From positions 1-25,059 of the forward strand of contig DPZQ01000213.1 of NCBI GenBank assembly GCA_003536295.1: a DNA stretch of 25,059 nt. Reading direction: 5' to 3'. The notes beneath the pieces were generated by a model. That model made no database searches and was not told the DNA's origin. It saw only the letters and a program-made list of their open reading frames with translations. Position numbers and translations under genes: made by a program. Numbering within the stretch: the stretch's first letter is position 1; each line of letters starts with the position of its first letter. Below are positions 15,659 to 24,071 of the stretch, piece by piece. This DNA comes from Rhodobacter sp. Its GTDB lineage: Bacteria; Pseudomonadota; Alphaproteobacteria; Rhodobacterales; Rhodobacteraceae.

Positions 15659-17193
15659 CGGCGCAAAAGACGCCCTAAGTCATTGAGGCGAAAAGCCCCA
15701 AACATTAGGCCTGCAAGCCCGTAGCTGGTCATACCGCCAAACACCAAAGCAAACAGCGCCAAATAGCGCCAGCTCTGCTGCGTGATCATTTCCTCTAAAG
15801 GCTGATAGATCACAGCCAAGACCAAAAGCATCGCAAAACAAGCCAAAATAATGCGCGGCAAGCGGTCAAGCAGGCGTGCGTCCAACTTGGCGGCATCGCC
15901 CATTTTGCGTGCGCCACGCCATAATTGCATCACCATCACCCAAGCCGAAAAGGACGTGGCAAAGGCCGAGGCTAAAAACCCAATGATAGGCATAAAGCTA
16001 ATGGCCAAGCCTGCATTCACCAACATAGACATGACCGCATAATGAAAGGGCCGGCGGGTGTCTTCTCGGGCGTAATATAGGGGCTGCAGGACTTTTTGCA
16101 GCACAAAAGCTGGCAGGCCCACACCATAAACGGCCAAGGCAAGAGCCGTACTTTTAGTGTCAGCCGCATCAAAAGCACCACGCTCATAAAGTACACTTAC
16201 CAAAGGGTGTGCAAGCGCGACCAGCGCCACCGCAGCAGGCAATGTCAAGATTAGCGCAAATTCGGTCCCGCGGTTAAAGCTGTCCCGACCACCCGCCTCG
16301 TCCCCAGCGCTCAAACGACGCGAAAGGTCGGGTAAAAGCACCACGCCTATGGCAATGCCAACAACCCCCAAAGGCAGCTGATAAAGCCTGTCCGCATAAG
16401 ATAGCCACGCCACTGCACTTTCGGTAAAGCTAGCTACTTGGCGCCCCACCAAAAGATTAATCTGCATCACACCACCCGCCAAAACCGCAGGTGCGGCTAT
16501 AAGGGCAAGGCGCTTTAATTCAGGCGTCAGCCTTGGGCGCTTGATCTGCAAGCGAAAACCTGCGCGCCGCACCGCGTAAAGCATCAAACTGAGTTGCGCC
16601 ACACCCGTCAGCGGCACCGTAATAGACAAAGCATAGCCCATGTCCCACCCAATATGGTGCGCAAGGACCATGGCTAAAATGAACATCACATTCATCAAAA
16701 CGGGTACGAATGAGGTTTCGGCAAAACGGCCAAACCCGTTTAATACCCCGGATAAAAGGGCCACTAATGAGATAAAGAAAATATAAGAAAAAGTAATGCG
16801 CCCAAACGAGACGGCTAAATCAAACCGCGCATCCCCAACAAAGCCCGACGCCATTAACCATACCAAAGCAGGCATCAAAAAACTGCCCAAAAGCGTGAAA
16901 ATAGCCAAAACCCCCGCCAGCCCACTGAAGGCGTCACTGGCAAATCCTTGGGCACCTTCTTTGGCCTGAAGTTTCTTTGAAAACATAGGTACAAAGGCCA
17001 TGTTAAAAGCCCCTTCGGCAAAGAAGCGCCGAAACATATTTGGCAGAGAAAAGGCGATCAAAAAGGCTTCGGCTACAGGGCCTGTGCCCAAATAGGCGGC
17101 CATCAACATATCGCGCGCGAAGCCAACGGTGCGGGAGCCCAGGGTCCAACCGCCAACGGTCACGAAACTTTTCATTAGTCTGATCGGTTTCAT
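15655..17193 (-). CDS. murJ: Lipid II flippase MurJ
   Basis: 512 residues with about 14 hydrophobic membrane segments, normal for MurJ/MviN of the MOP exporter superfamily. The N-terminus has the family segments TLGSRTVGFARDMLMAAYLG (17-36) and LPNMFRRFFAEGAFNMAFVP (50-69), which contain the charged residues lining the central cavity. It flips lipid-linked peptidoglycan precursors across the inner membrane. The ATG overlaps the glnD stop by four bases (17190-17193), so it is translated with glnD. The 3' end overlaps the convergent rhomboid-like gene by four bases. Confidence 0.96.
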   Translation of the reverse strand: MKPIRLMKSFVTVGGWTLGSRTVGFARDMLMAAYLGTGPVAEAFLIAFSLPNMFRRFFAEGAFNMAFVPMFSKKLQAKEGAQGFASDAFSGLAGVLAIFTLLGSFLMPALVWLMASGFVGDARFDLAVSFGRITFSYIFFISLVALLSGVLNGFGRFAETSFVPVLMNVMFILAMVLAHHIGWDMGYALSITVPLTGVAQLSLMLYAVRRAGFRLQIKRPRLTPELKRLALIAAPAVLAGGVMQINLLVGRQVASFTESAVAWLSYADRLYQLPLGVVGIAIGVVLLPDLSRRLSAGDEAGGRDSFNRGTEFALILTLPAAVALVALAHPLVSVLYERGAFDAADTKSTALALAVYGVGLPAFVLQKVLQPLYYAREDTRRPFHYAVMSMLVNAGLAISFMPIIGFLASAFATSFSAWVMVMQLWRGARKMGDAAKLDARLLDRLPRIILACFAMLLVLAVIYQPLEEMITQQSWRYLALFALVFGGMTSYGLAGLMFGAFRLNDLGRLLRR

Positions 17194-20000
17194 AAATTTG
17201 CCCGTTTGACGCCATCAAGGATCGCTTGACGCAATTTTTTATCTAAGGCTTCTTGGCGTGATTTAGCATGAAGCTTCAAACCAAACATGTCCTTAACATA
17301 GAATGTATCCACCACCTGCGCACCAAAAGTCGCAATCACAGCACTGGCAATATAAATATTATTGCCAGCCAAAGTACGAGTTAGATCAAACAGTAGACCT
17401 GGTCTATCGCGAGTGTCGACCTCGATGATAGTGTATATGTCAGAACCCTCATTGTCGAACATGATATGGGTGGGGAACCGAAAGGCACTTTCACGTTTTT
17501 TGACCTTGTCACGGTCGGCAAAGGCCTCACGCGGCAACACCTCACCCGCTAGGGTGCGGTCAATCATTTTTGACATGCGCGGCAGCTTTTCGGCCTCATA
17601 GGGTTTCCCATCTGCGTCTTGGATCCAAAAGGCGGCGGTCGCAAAACCATCTTTGGAAGTATATGTGCGAGCGTCGACTATATTGGCCCCTACCAAGGCC
17701 AAAGCCCCCGCAAGGCGCGAAAAGATCCCCGGGTGATCAACAAGCGCAAAGCACGCGCGGGTCGCGTCACGGTCGGGGTCAGGGCGCAAGGCGACGCGAA
17801 TTTCGTCTTCACCCAAATCGCGCAACAGGCCCGCAAATGCCAAATGACTTTCCGTGGAAAGCCCCTGCCAATAGGGCGCATAATGGCGACCAATTTCCGT
17901 TTCAACTGCGGCAGACTTCCAATCTGAAAGCCCCAACAAAAGAAGTGCTTTCGCATCATCCTCGCGGTGTTCACGGTTGATGCTTTCAAGCCCATTTTCG
18001 AGAGCCATGGCCGTGTCAGAATAAAGCTGACGCAGCAACATGGCTTTCCAATTGTTCCAAGTAGCAGGCCCAACGCCGCGGATATCACAAACCGTTAAGA
18101 CTGTGATCAAATCCAACCTTTTGCTAGTTTTCACGGCCTTGGCAAAGTCTCGCACCGTGCGCGGGTCTGAGACATCACGTTTTTGCGCCATGTCTGACAT
18201 CAGCAAATGATAGCGAATCAGCCATTCAACCGTTTCAGATTCGTCAGAATTTAGCCCTAAACGCGGACAAATCCGCCGCGCCAACCGCGCGCCCAAGATC
18301 GAATGATCCTCGGGGCGACCTTTGCCTATATCATGCAGTAAAAGCGCCACAAAGATTACTTTACGATTGATTTCTTTGGCCATGATTCCGCTTACCAGCG
18401 GCAACTCTTCAATCAATTCGCCGCGCTCAATCTGGGCAAGAGCGCTGATGGTTTGGATCGTATGCTCATCAACCGTATAGTGATGATAGACATTAAATTG
18501 CATCATTGCGACGATGGCTTCGAATTCGGGAATAAAGGCCCCTAAAACACCCAATTCATTCATCCGTCGCAAACCACGTTCCGGATTGCCATGTTTTAAC
18601 AACAGATCCATGAAAATTTCGATTGCCTCAGGATCATTGCGCAAATCGTCGTCGATCATTTCGAGATGGCCTGCAATCAGGCGCATGACATTGGGGTGGA
18701 GCAGATAGCCTGTGCGCAACGCCTCGGCAAAGATGCGCAAGACATTGCGTTTTTCGGCCAAAAACTGCACTGCATCAGGCGTATCAATGCGTCCTTGAAC
18801 CAGATGAAACCCATAGCGCAGCTTTTTGTTACGTTTGAAAAAGCCTATGATGCCAGCCGCTTTTTTGACGTGACGGGCCTCAAGCTCTGTGAGAAAGACC
18901 CGAGTTAATTCACCAACTTTGGTGGCTTGGCGGAAATAATCTTGCATGAAAAACTCAACCGCCCGCCGACCCGAGCCATCAAGATAGCCCATGCGCGCGG
19001 CCACTTCTACTTGCATGTCGAAAGTAAGCTGATCGACAGCACGTCCACCCAGATAATGCAGATGGCACCGCACAGTCCATAAAAAATCTTCGGCCCGCGC
19101 AAAGGATAAGAATTCATCTTGTGCCAAAAGTCCTGCTTTGACTAAACCTTCGGCGCTTTGCACTCGGTGCAAATATTTTCCAATCCAATAGAGCGTTTGC
19201 AGATCTCGCAGGCCGCCTTTGCCTTCTTTGACGTTAGGCTCGAGCACATAGCGTTGCCCACCTTGGCGCTTATGGCGCTCTGCACGTTCTTTTAGCTTGG
19301 CCTCGATAAATTCTGCCCCCGTGTCTTTGAACAGGTCAGACCATAGTTTTCGATCCAGCGTTTGTGCGGTTTCGAAGTGGCCCACGATGAAGCGCTGTTC
19401 AAGCAACGAGGTGCGAATGGTCACATCCACACTTCCCAAACGTACACAGTCCAAAACCGTGCGCGTCGAGTGACCAACCTTAAGCTTCAGATCCCAAAGA
19501 ATATAAAGCATGCTTTCAATGACAGAATCAGCCCAAGGTGTCGCTTTCGCAGGGGTCAAAAACAAAAGATCGACATCTGAATGCGGTGCCATTTCAGCAC
19601 GGCCATAGCCACCAACGGCACAGACACAAAGATCTTCAACTGTGCTGGGATCTGGAAAAGGATGCAGCAAACCAAGAGCCACTCGATAAGCTATCCGCAC
19701 CAAAGCGTCGGTCAGATGGACTTGCGCAGCCACCAAGGCGCGTGCAGTTTTGGGAGTGACTTCAAATGCGCCTGCAAGGGCCGCGTTACCTTTCAATTTG
19801 GCCGCAGCCAAATGCCGAACCGTGATTTTGCGCACGTCTGCGGCTTCGCCAGCAATTTCACATGCAGCCATGATGTCGTTTAGAATGCGATCGGCATCAA
19901 TGATTTCGTCACGTGGTAAGATCAAGGGTTGACCAAAATCATCTAATGAGGCTGCGGCCTCAGAACCCGGCGTTGGCAAAGGTGCGAGGGGCTTGGTCAA
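17190..20000 (-). CDS. glnD: Bifunctional [protein-PII] uridylyltransferase/uridylyl-removing enzyme
   Basis: 936 residues, normal for GlnD. Domains in order: nucleotidyltransferase with GGYGRAEMAPHSDVDLLFL (130-148, metal ligands Asp142 and Asp144), the GlnD/PII-uridylyltransferase region with VKEGKGGLRDLQTLYW (257-272), an HD phosphohydrolase domain with LLLHDIGKGRPEDHS (553-567), and two C-terminal ACT domains that sense glutamine. It adds UMP to or removes it from PII proteins according to glutamine level, setting nitrogen-assimilation activity. The start is a TTG at 19998-20000: an in-frame stop lies immediately upstream, and AGGTGA sits six bases before the TTG. The next in-frame ATG would remove about 43 residues. 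The start lies 41 bases inside lppC, and the stop overlaps the murJ start. Confidence 0.95.
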   Translation of the reverse strand: MTKPLAPLPTPGSEAAASLDDFGQPLILPRDEIIDADRILNDIMAACEIAGEAADVRKITVRHLAAAKLKGNAALAGAFEVTPKTARALVAAQVHLTDALVRIAYRVALGLLHPFPDPSTVEDLCVCAVGGYGRAEMAPHSDVDLLFLTPAKATPWADSVIESMLYILWDLKLKVGHSTRTVLDCVRLGSVDVTIRTSLLEQRFIVGHFETAQTLDRKLWSDLFKDTGAEFIEAKLKERAERHKRQGGQRYVLEPNVKEGKGGLRDLQTLYWIGKYLHRVQSAEGLVKAGLLAQDEFLSFARAEDFLWTVRCHLHYLGGRAVDQLTFDMQVEVAARMGYLDGSGRRAVEFFMQDYFRQATKVGELTRVFLTELEARHVKKAAGIIGFFKRNKKLRYGFHLVQGRIDTPDAVQFLAEKRNVLRIFAEALRTGYLLHPNVMRLIAGHLEMIDDDLRNDPEAIEIFMDLLLKHGNPERGLRRMNELGVLGAFIPEFEAIVAMMQFNVYHHYTVDEHTIQTISALAQIERGELIEELPLVSGIMAKEINRKVIFVALLLHDIGKGRPEDHSILGARLARRICPRLGLNSDESETVEWLIRYHLLMSDMAQKRDVSDPRTVRDFAKAVKTSKRLDLITVLTVCDIRGVGPATWNNWKAMLLRQLYSDTAMALENGLESINREHREDDAKALLLLGLSDWKSAAVETEIGRHYAPYWQGLSTESHLAFAGLLRDLGEDEIRVALRPDPDRDATRACFALVDHPGIFSRLAGALALVGANIVDARTYTSKDGFATAAFWIQDADGKPYEAEKLPRMSKMIDRTLAGEVLPREAFADRDKVKKRESAFRFPTHIMFDNEGSDIYTIIEVDTRDRPGLLFDLTRTLAGNNIYIASAVIATFGAQVVDTFYVKDMFGLKLHAKSRQEALDKKLRQAILDGVKRANL

Positions 20001-21144
20001 TCACATTCACCTGTTTATTTTGTATTTCAGCGACAGCCAAACCACGTTCATTCGTTCCATCTTTCATAAAACGGAAGATACCATTAACGCCCACAAATCC
20101 CGAACGTTGGGTTAAGGCCTGCGCCGTCAAAGCATTCCCCCGCCCTGAGGTTACTAAAGCGCCAATTGCGGCGATCCCATCATAGGCCAGCCCCGAAACA
20201 GGGTGCGGTGGGCCCTGATAGGTTGCTTCATATCGCGCTTTATACTGCGCATACAGCACAGGGTCAGGCAAGGCAAACCAGCCATTTTGCAAACCCGCAA
20301 GCTCGGGCGTGGCAGCGGGAATGTCCCAACGCGTCAGCCCGATAAACCGTGTGCCTTGCACCCCTAAGCCATCGTCACTTAGAAGCTGGGTCAAAAGCGG
20401 CAGTGCACCCGCCGTATCAGCGGTCAAAAATAAGGCCTGCGCACCAGACTGCTTTGCCGCTTGCGCGATTAAGGGGGCAGCAGAAATAATGCCATTTTGC
20501 GAGAATTCGTAATCAAAGATCGCTGTAACCGTGCCTCGCGCTTTGCGAACAGCTGCTTCAATCGCTTCGCGGCCCAACTCACCTGAGGGTGTTTTATCAC
20601 TCACGACCATGATATTGCTAACACCTTGGGCCAGCGCATAATCAGTCAAACGTTTGGCGGTGTTTTGAAAGGTTTGCCCCAAAACAAATACCGCACCATT
20701 GGCGATTTCGACGTTGTTAGAAAAGCTTAAGACATTCACATTGGTGCCGTTCAGCGCTAGACCAACAGCCTTTGCCTCTTGGGAAAAAACAGGGCCTAAA
20801 ATGATTTCGGTCCCTTCGGAAACAGCTTGTAATGCTACCTCGGCCGCTTTTGCGGGCTGACCCCATGTTTGGTAAATCTTAAGCTCAATAACCGTGTTCG
20901 GATGAACGGCGGCCAAATCGGCAATGGCTAAGCGAGCAGCATTTTCAAGCGAGCTAGCCAAAAGCTCATCGCGTGCCTCCCCCGTCCCCGACGGCACCAA
21001 AAGCCCAACCTTAACGGGCCCATCAGTCCGAGCCGTCAAGCTAGGGATTGAGTTGGTTGTGCAAGCTACAAGCCCAAGGATGAAAATAAGATAAAGGCTG
21101 ATTTTGCCCAATGGCTTGCGGGCAAGGTTTAAAACAGACAACAT
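19960..21144 (-). CDS. Penicillin-binding protein activator, LppC/LpoA-family lipoprotein
   Basis: 394 residues. The N-terminal signal peptide has a hydrophobic core (about 15-27) and a lipobox LVAC with Cys28, so it is probably a lipid-anchored outer-membrane lipoprotein. The rest is a periplasmic-binding-protein-like (LppC/YraM) domain, with segments such as VKVGLLVPSGTG, IILGPVFSQEA and GLAYDGIAAIGAL. In gammaproteobacteria LpoA activates the transpeptidase PBP1A. In this group the partner is less clear, and the protein lacks the N-terminal TPR-like domain of E. coli LpoA. AGGA precedes the ATG. It opens an operon with glnD and murJ and is divergent from rsmI, an arrangement common among Proteobacteria. 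Confidence 0.88.
   Translation of the reverse strand: MLSVLNLARKPLGKISLYLIFILGLVACTTNSIPSLTARTDGPVKVGLLVPSGTGEARDELLASSLENAARLAIADLAAVHPNTVIELKIYQTWGQPAKAAEVALQAVSEGTEIILGPVFSQEAKAVGLALNGTNVNVLSFSNNVEIANGAVFVLGQTFQNTAKRLTDYALAQGVSNIMVVSDKTPSGELGREAIEAAVRKARGTVTAIFDYEFSQNGIISAAPLIAQAAKQSGAQALFLTADTAGALPLLTQLLSDDGLGVQGTRFIGLTRWDIPAATPELAGLQNGWFALPDPVLYAQYKARYEATYQGPPHPVSGLAYDGIAAIGALVTSGRGNALTAQALTQRSGFVGVNGIFRFMKDGTNERGLAVAEIQNKQVNVIDQAPRTFANAGF
20007..20012 (-). promoter_or_regulatory. Ribosome binding site inside lppC supporting the TTG start of glnD
   Basis: AGGTGA on the minus strand sits six bases before the TTG at 20000. An in-frame TGA at 20001-20003 excludes any earlier glnD start. 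Confidence 0.6.
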
Positions 21145-21177
21145 AGATCATTCCTATTCATAGGGAAAAAATCGGTA

Positions 21178-21183
21178 ATTATA
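21178..21183 (-). promoter_or_regulatory. Candidate -10 element for lppC-glnD-murJ
   Basis: The minus strand reads TATAAT here, an exact consensus -10, and would start transcription about 25-30 bases before the lppC ATG. No good -35 hexamer is present at 16-18 bases. Confidence 0.35.
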
Positions 21184-21191
21184 GTTAGATT

Positions 21192-21205
21192 AGGCTTTTA
21201 AGCCT
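21192..21205. repeat. 14-base palindrome between lppC and rsmI
   Basis: AGGCTT and AAGCCT are separated by TT. The dyad falls between the -10 and the expected -35 of the candidate lppC promoter and 27 bases upstream of rsmI, so it could be an operator for either gene. It could also be chance. Confidence 0.35.
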
Positions 21206-21232
21206 TGGAAGTAAACTTTTTAAGGACGAAAT

Positions 21233-22102
21233 ATGATGCAGGCAAAGTCTTTGGCCAAAACTGTTCCACCAGGATTGCACTTTATCGCCACGCCTATTGG
21301 AGCAGCACGGGACATTACTCTGCGAGCACTGGATATTTTGGCTGGTTCCGATGTTTTGGCTGCCGAAGATACCCGAACCTTACGCCACCTAATGGAAATC
21401 CACGGCGTAGCTCTGAATGGTCGCCCGCTCTGGGCCTATCACGATCATAACGGTGAAGCAGTACGACCACGCATTTTGGCAGCCTTGGCCGAAGGGAAAT
21501 CAGTGGCCTATGCCTCAGAAGCGGGCACGCCTTTGGTGGCTGATCCTGGCTATCAACTGTCCAAGGCCGCCATAGCTGCCGGCCATGTCGTTTTGGCAGC
21601 CCCTGGACCATCAGCCGTTTTGGCCGCACTGACGGTGTCTGGACTGCCGAGCGACAAGTTTATGTTCGTGGGCTTCCCCCCCAATACAAGTGCAGCGCGG
21701 CTCAGCTTTCTAAGTGAAATGGCGCAAATACCTGCAACCCTGGTTTTTTACGAATCGCCCAAACGCCTCAGTAAATTATTAACCGATATGGTGTCATCCT
21801 TAGGAGAGGAAAGGCGGGCAGTTGTGTGTCGAGAGTTGACAAAAAAATTTGAAGAGACCACTCGCGGCACTTTGGGCGAACTGGTGGGGGTGTTTGACAG
21901 CGTTGCAATTAAAGGCGAAATTGTGGTTTTGGTTGACCGGGATCACAAGGTCAAGGCCGATCCTATAACGGTAGAAACGGCGCTGCGATCCGCCTTAGCG
22001 CAGATGTCTGTAAAAGACGCAGCGGCGATGGTCGCAGAAAGTTTGGCCCTTCCGCGGCGTGACGTGTATCAAGTGGCGTTGAATATAGTAAAAGACAGAT
22101 AA
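21233..22102 (+). CDS. rsmI: 16S rRNA (cytidine(1402)-2'-O)-methyltransferase
   Basis: 289 residues of the tetrapyrrole (corrin/porphyrin) methylase fold, usual length for RsmI. Motifs seen: ATPIGAARDIT (19-29, AdoMet-domain start), DVLAAEDTRTLRHL (40-53), YASEAGTPLVADPGY (93-107), AAPGPSAVLAALTVSGLP and FYESPKRL. Most homologues read SDAGTP where this one has Glu96, so this is a conservative Asp-to-Glu change in a signature loop. The enzyme 2'-O-methylates C1402 in the ribosomal decoding centre. AAGGA lies six bases before the ATG at 21233. A second ATG follows directly and could also serve. It is divergent from lppC and followed by a remnant of yraN. Confidence 0.95.
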   Translation: MMQAKSLAKTVPPGLHFIATPIGAARDITLRALDILAGSDVLAAEDTRTLRHLMEIHGVALNGRPLWAYHDHNGEAVRPRILAALAEGKSVAYASEAGTPLVADPGYQLSKAAIAAGHVVLAAPGPSAVLAALTVSGLPSDKFMFVGFPPNTSAARLSFLSEMAQIPATLVFYESPKRLSKLLTDMVSSLGEERRAVVCRELTKKFEETTRGTLGELVGVFDSVAIKGEIVVLVDRDHKVKADPITVETALRSALAQMSVKDAAAMVAESLALPRRDVYQVALNIVKDR

Positions 22103-22264
22103 ACGAGTTTTCATCTTATGGCTAAGAGCAAGAAGAGCCCTTCGCCTTTATTATAAAGCGCGCGGTATGGGCATCATTGCCCAGCGCTGGCTCGGACAAG
22201 CTCGCACATCTACCCTTGCGCTGTTTGTTGCACCATGATGAAGGGTATTGAGAAAACAGGCTCT
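22103..22264 (+). pseudogene. yraN: Decayed remnant of a YraN-family gene
   Basis: In relatives, rsmI is followed by yraN (about 115-120 residues) and then gshB. Here only 246 bases separate rsmI from gshB. One frame stays open from the rsmI stop to 22238 and reads LYYKARGMGIIAQRWLGQA (codons starting at 22146). This resembles the YraN N-terminal region, whose pattern is roughly LYY..RGY.I.A.RWRG..GEIDLI. The following GEIDLI motif and nuclease-like core are absent. The frame continues with TLALFVAP and then a double stop; an adjacent frame has HDEG ... ENRL, resembling the usual end of the protein (D..G....ENAL). No start codon or ribosome binding site fits. The picture is of a gene with an internal deletion and frameshifts. 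A chance open stretch cannot be excluded. Confidence 0.5.
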
Positions 22265-22336
22265 ACAATAACAACGTTAGAAACCTAATGCCGTTATTGC
22301 ATCAGCTCCCCTTATCGGGCATGGAGAGAAGCTGAA

Positions 22337-22342
22337 AAGGGG
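22337..22342 (+). promoter_or_regulatory. Ribosome binding site deciding the gshB start
   Basis: AAGGGG sits six bases before the ATG at 22349 and directly abuts the ATG at 22343, so the downstream ATG is the likely start. Confidence 0.6.
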
Positions 22343-22348
22343 ATGCAT

Positions 22349-23293
22349 ATGTCACTCAAAGTTGCTTTTCAAATGGATCCCATCGGATCTGTTAATATAC
22401 GCGCTGACAGTAGCTTTCGAATTGCACTTGAAGCGCAAGCACGTGGCCACTCGGTATTTTTCTATACTCCTGATTGCTTGGCGTTTGTTGAAAGTCGTGT
22501 GATTGCTCGGGGGCGGAACATTAAGCTACGCGCTGAGCAAGGAAATCATGTCACCTACGGTACCGAAGTCGAGGTCGATTTGTCAGAGTTTGACGTGGTG
22601 TGGCTACGCCAAGATCCACCTTTTGATATGGGCTATATTACCACCACCCATTTACTAGACCTTATTCACCCCAAGACCTTGGTGGTCAACAATCCATTTT
22701 GGGTGCGAAATTACCCAGAAAAGCTTTTGGTTTTGCGCTTTCCTGACCTAACACCACCAACCGCGATTGCCCGTGATTTAGATATGATCAAAGCCTTTAA
22801 GGCCAAATATCGTGACATTATCCTAAAGCCGCTCTACGGCAATGGGGGGGCGGGTGTGTTTCGTTTAGGTGTTGACGACAAAAACTTAACCTCGCTTCAT
22901 GAAATGTTTAGCGCCATTAACCGCGAACCCTTAATCGTGCAAAAATTCCTACCCGACGTCTCAAAAGGCGATAAACGCGTAATTTTGGTGAATGGCGACC
23001 CCGTAGGTGCGATCAATCGGGTACCACAGGAGGGCGAGACGCGCTCAAATATGCATGCGGGCGGGCTGCCCGAAAAAGTCGGACTAACGGCACGGGATCT
23101 TGAGATTTGTGCGAAAATTGGGCCACTTTTACGTGAGAAAGGTCAGATTTTTGTTGGAATCGATATTATCGGCGATTATCTGACAGAAATTAACCTCACG
23201 TCCCCCACCGGCATCCAGGAGCTTGAACGGTTCGATGGCACCAATAGCGCTGAACTGATCTGGCAAGTAATTGAGGAAAAACGCAAAGCCTAA
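22349..23293 (+). CDS. gshB: Glutathione synthetase
   Basis: 314 residues, usual for bacterial GshB. The N-terminus VAFQMDPIGSVNIRADSSF resembles the E. coli enzyme (MDPI..INI..DSSF). It has the ATP-grasp glycine-rich loop LKPLYGNGGAGVFRL and the C-terminal INLTSPTGIQEL metal/ATP-binding segment. It joins gamma-glutamylcysteine and glycine with ATP to form glutathione in the cytosol. The start at 22349 is preferred over the ATG two codons upstream because of ribosome-binding-site spacing. The gene probably belonged to an rsmI-yraN-gshB unit and now lies 246 bases from rsmI. Confidence 0.96.
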   Translation: MSLKVAFQMDPIGSVNIRADSSFRIALEAQARGHSVFFYTPDCLAFVESRVIARGRNIKLRAEQGNHVTYGTEVEVDLSEFDVVWLRQDPPFDMGYITTTHLLDLIHPKTLVVNNPFWVRNYPEKLLVLRFPDLTPPTAIARDLDMIKAFKAKYRDIILKPLYGNGGAGVFRLGVDDKNLTSLHEMFSAINREPLIVQKFLPDVSKGDKRVILVNGDPVGAINRVPQEGETRSNMHAGGLPEKVGLTARDLEICAKIGPLLREKGQIFVGIDIIGDYLTEINLTSPTGIQELERFDGTNSAELIWQVIEEKRKA

Positions 23294-23474
23294 GACACGC
23301 GTTCGGGGCTCGGCCTTAGGGTTTAGCACCCTCCGATAGGCAATGAATGCGGAGAAATTCGCACGCTAACAGGTGAAATCGTTCAGCTATTAGGCGCAGT
23401 ATATCGTACCGTTGTGCGCCGGAGTTGCTGCGCCTTCAACAAACATCCCTTCGGCATTGGCGAGTGCCTTATGA
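23294..23474. other. Convergent gap with an unexplained coding-like stretch
   Basis: These 181 bases separate gshB from the convergent phosphatase gene. On the minus strand a frame closed by TAA at 23390-23392 reads KALANAEGMFVEGAATPAHN and a few residues more without stops, and extends into the phosphatase gene in another frame. I do not recognise it; it may be a gene remnant or chance. A small dyad (AGGGT/ACCCT, 23318-23332) has no T-tract. Confidence 0.3.
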
Positions 23475-24071
23475 TCAAGGGCAAAGATTGATCTGCTCAA
23501 GGCTCCATTTCTCTTGGTTAAAAGATATAACCGTCGCCGATAAATTATCAATTTTATGCGCAAAAACAGTTTGAACCGAACAGCTCAGTGCGTATTGCAC
23601 CATACCCAAAATAGCCCCAAAATGGGCAACAATGATAATGTCGTGGCCCTGGTGGCCTTGCGCCAATTGTCTGAGACTTTGGGTCACGCGCGCATGCATT
23701 TTGTTCCAGCTTTCGCCCAGAGGCGGGGCTACATCGCCCGCCTCTTCCCAAAAAGCGCGCAGCTCTTTGGGCGAGTGGCTGTCAACCATCGCATGACTTT
23801 GGCCCTCCCATGCCCCAAAATGCAATTCACGCAGGTTTGGGTCGTGGGCTAAGCGCATATGGTTCGGCCCTTGCAAACAGTCAGCGGTGGCCACAGCGCG
23901 GCGCAGGTCAGATGAGATCATCACCGCAGCCTTAGGCAAATATGCGCTTAAACGATCAAGAGTACCTTGGTCTGACAGGTCGGCTTCAAGGTCACTCCAT
24001 CCTATCATCGTTTTGGCATGGGTCGGGCCATGGCGCACCAAGTAAAAACGTGTGATTAAGCTTCGGCTCAT
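23475..24071 (-). CDS. Histidine phosphatase, alpha-ribazole phosphatase-like
   Basis: 198 residues of the histidine phosphatase (phosphoglycerate mutase-like) superfamily. The phosphate-binding motif is LVRHGPTHAK near residue 11, with the catalytic His in RHG. The acid residue is in LRELHFGAWEGQ, and the second His is in IIVAHFGAILG. The family includes CobC, which removes phosphate from alpha-ribazole-5'-phosphate in the lower-ligand arm of cobalamin synthesis. The start overlaps the stop of the CobU-type gene by four bases, so co-translation with a cobalamin enzyme favours a CobC role. The superfamily is broad, so a different small phosphate ester remains possible. Confidence 0.75.
   Translation of the reverse strand: MSRSLITRFYLVRHGPTHAKTMIGWSDLEADLSDQGTLDRLSAYLPKAAVMISSDLRRAVATADCLQGPNHMRLAHDPNLRELHFGAWEGQSHAMVDSHSPKELRAFWEEAGDVAPPLGESWNKMHARVTQSLRQLAQGHQGHDIIIVAHFGAILGMVQYALSCSVQTVFAHKIDNLSATVISFNQEKWSLEQINLCP

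Noticed and set aside
23318..23332. AGGGT/ACCCT hairpin after gshB as a terminator
   Set aside because: The stem is only five base pairs and no T-tract follows on either strand.
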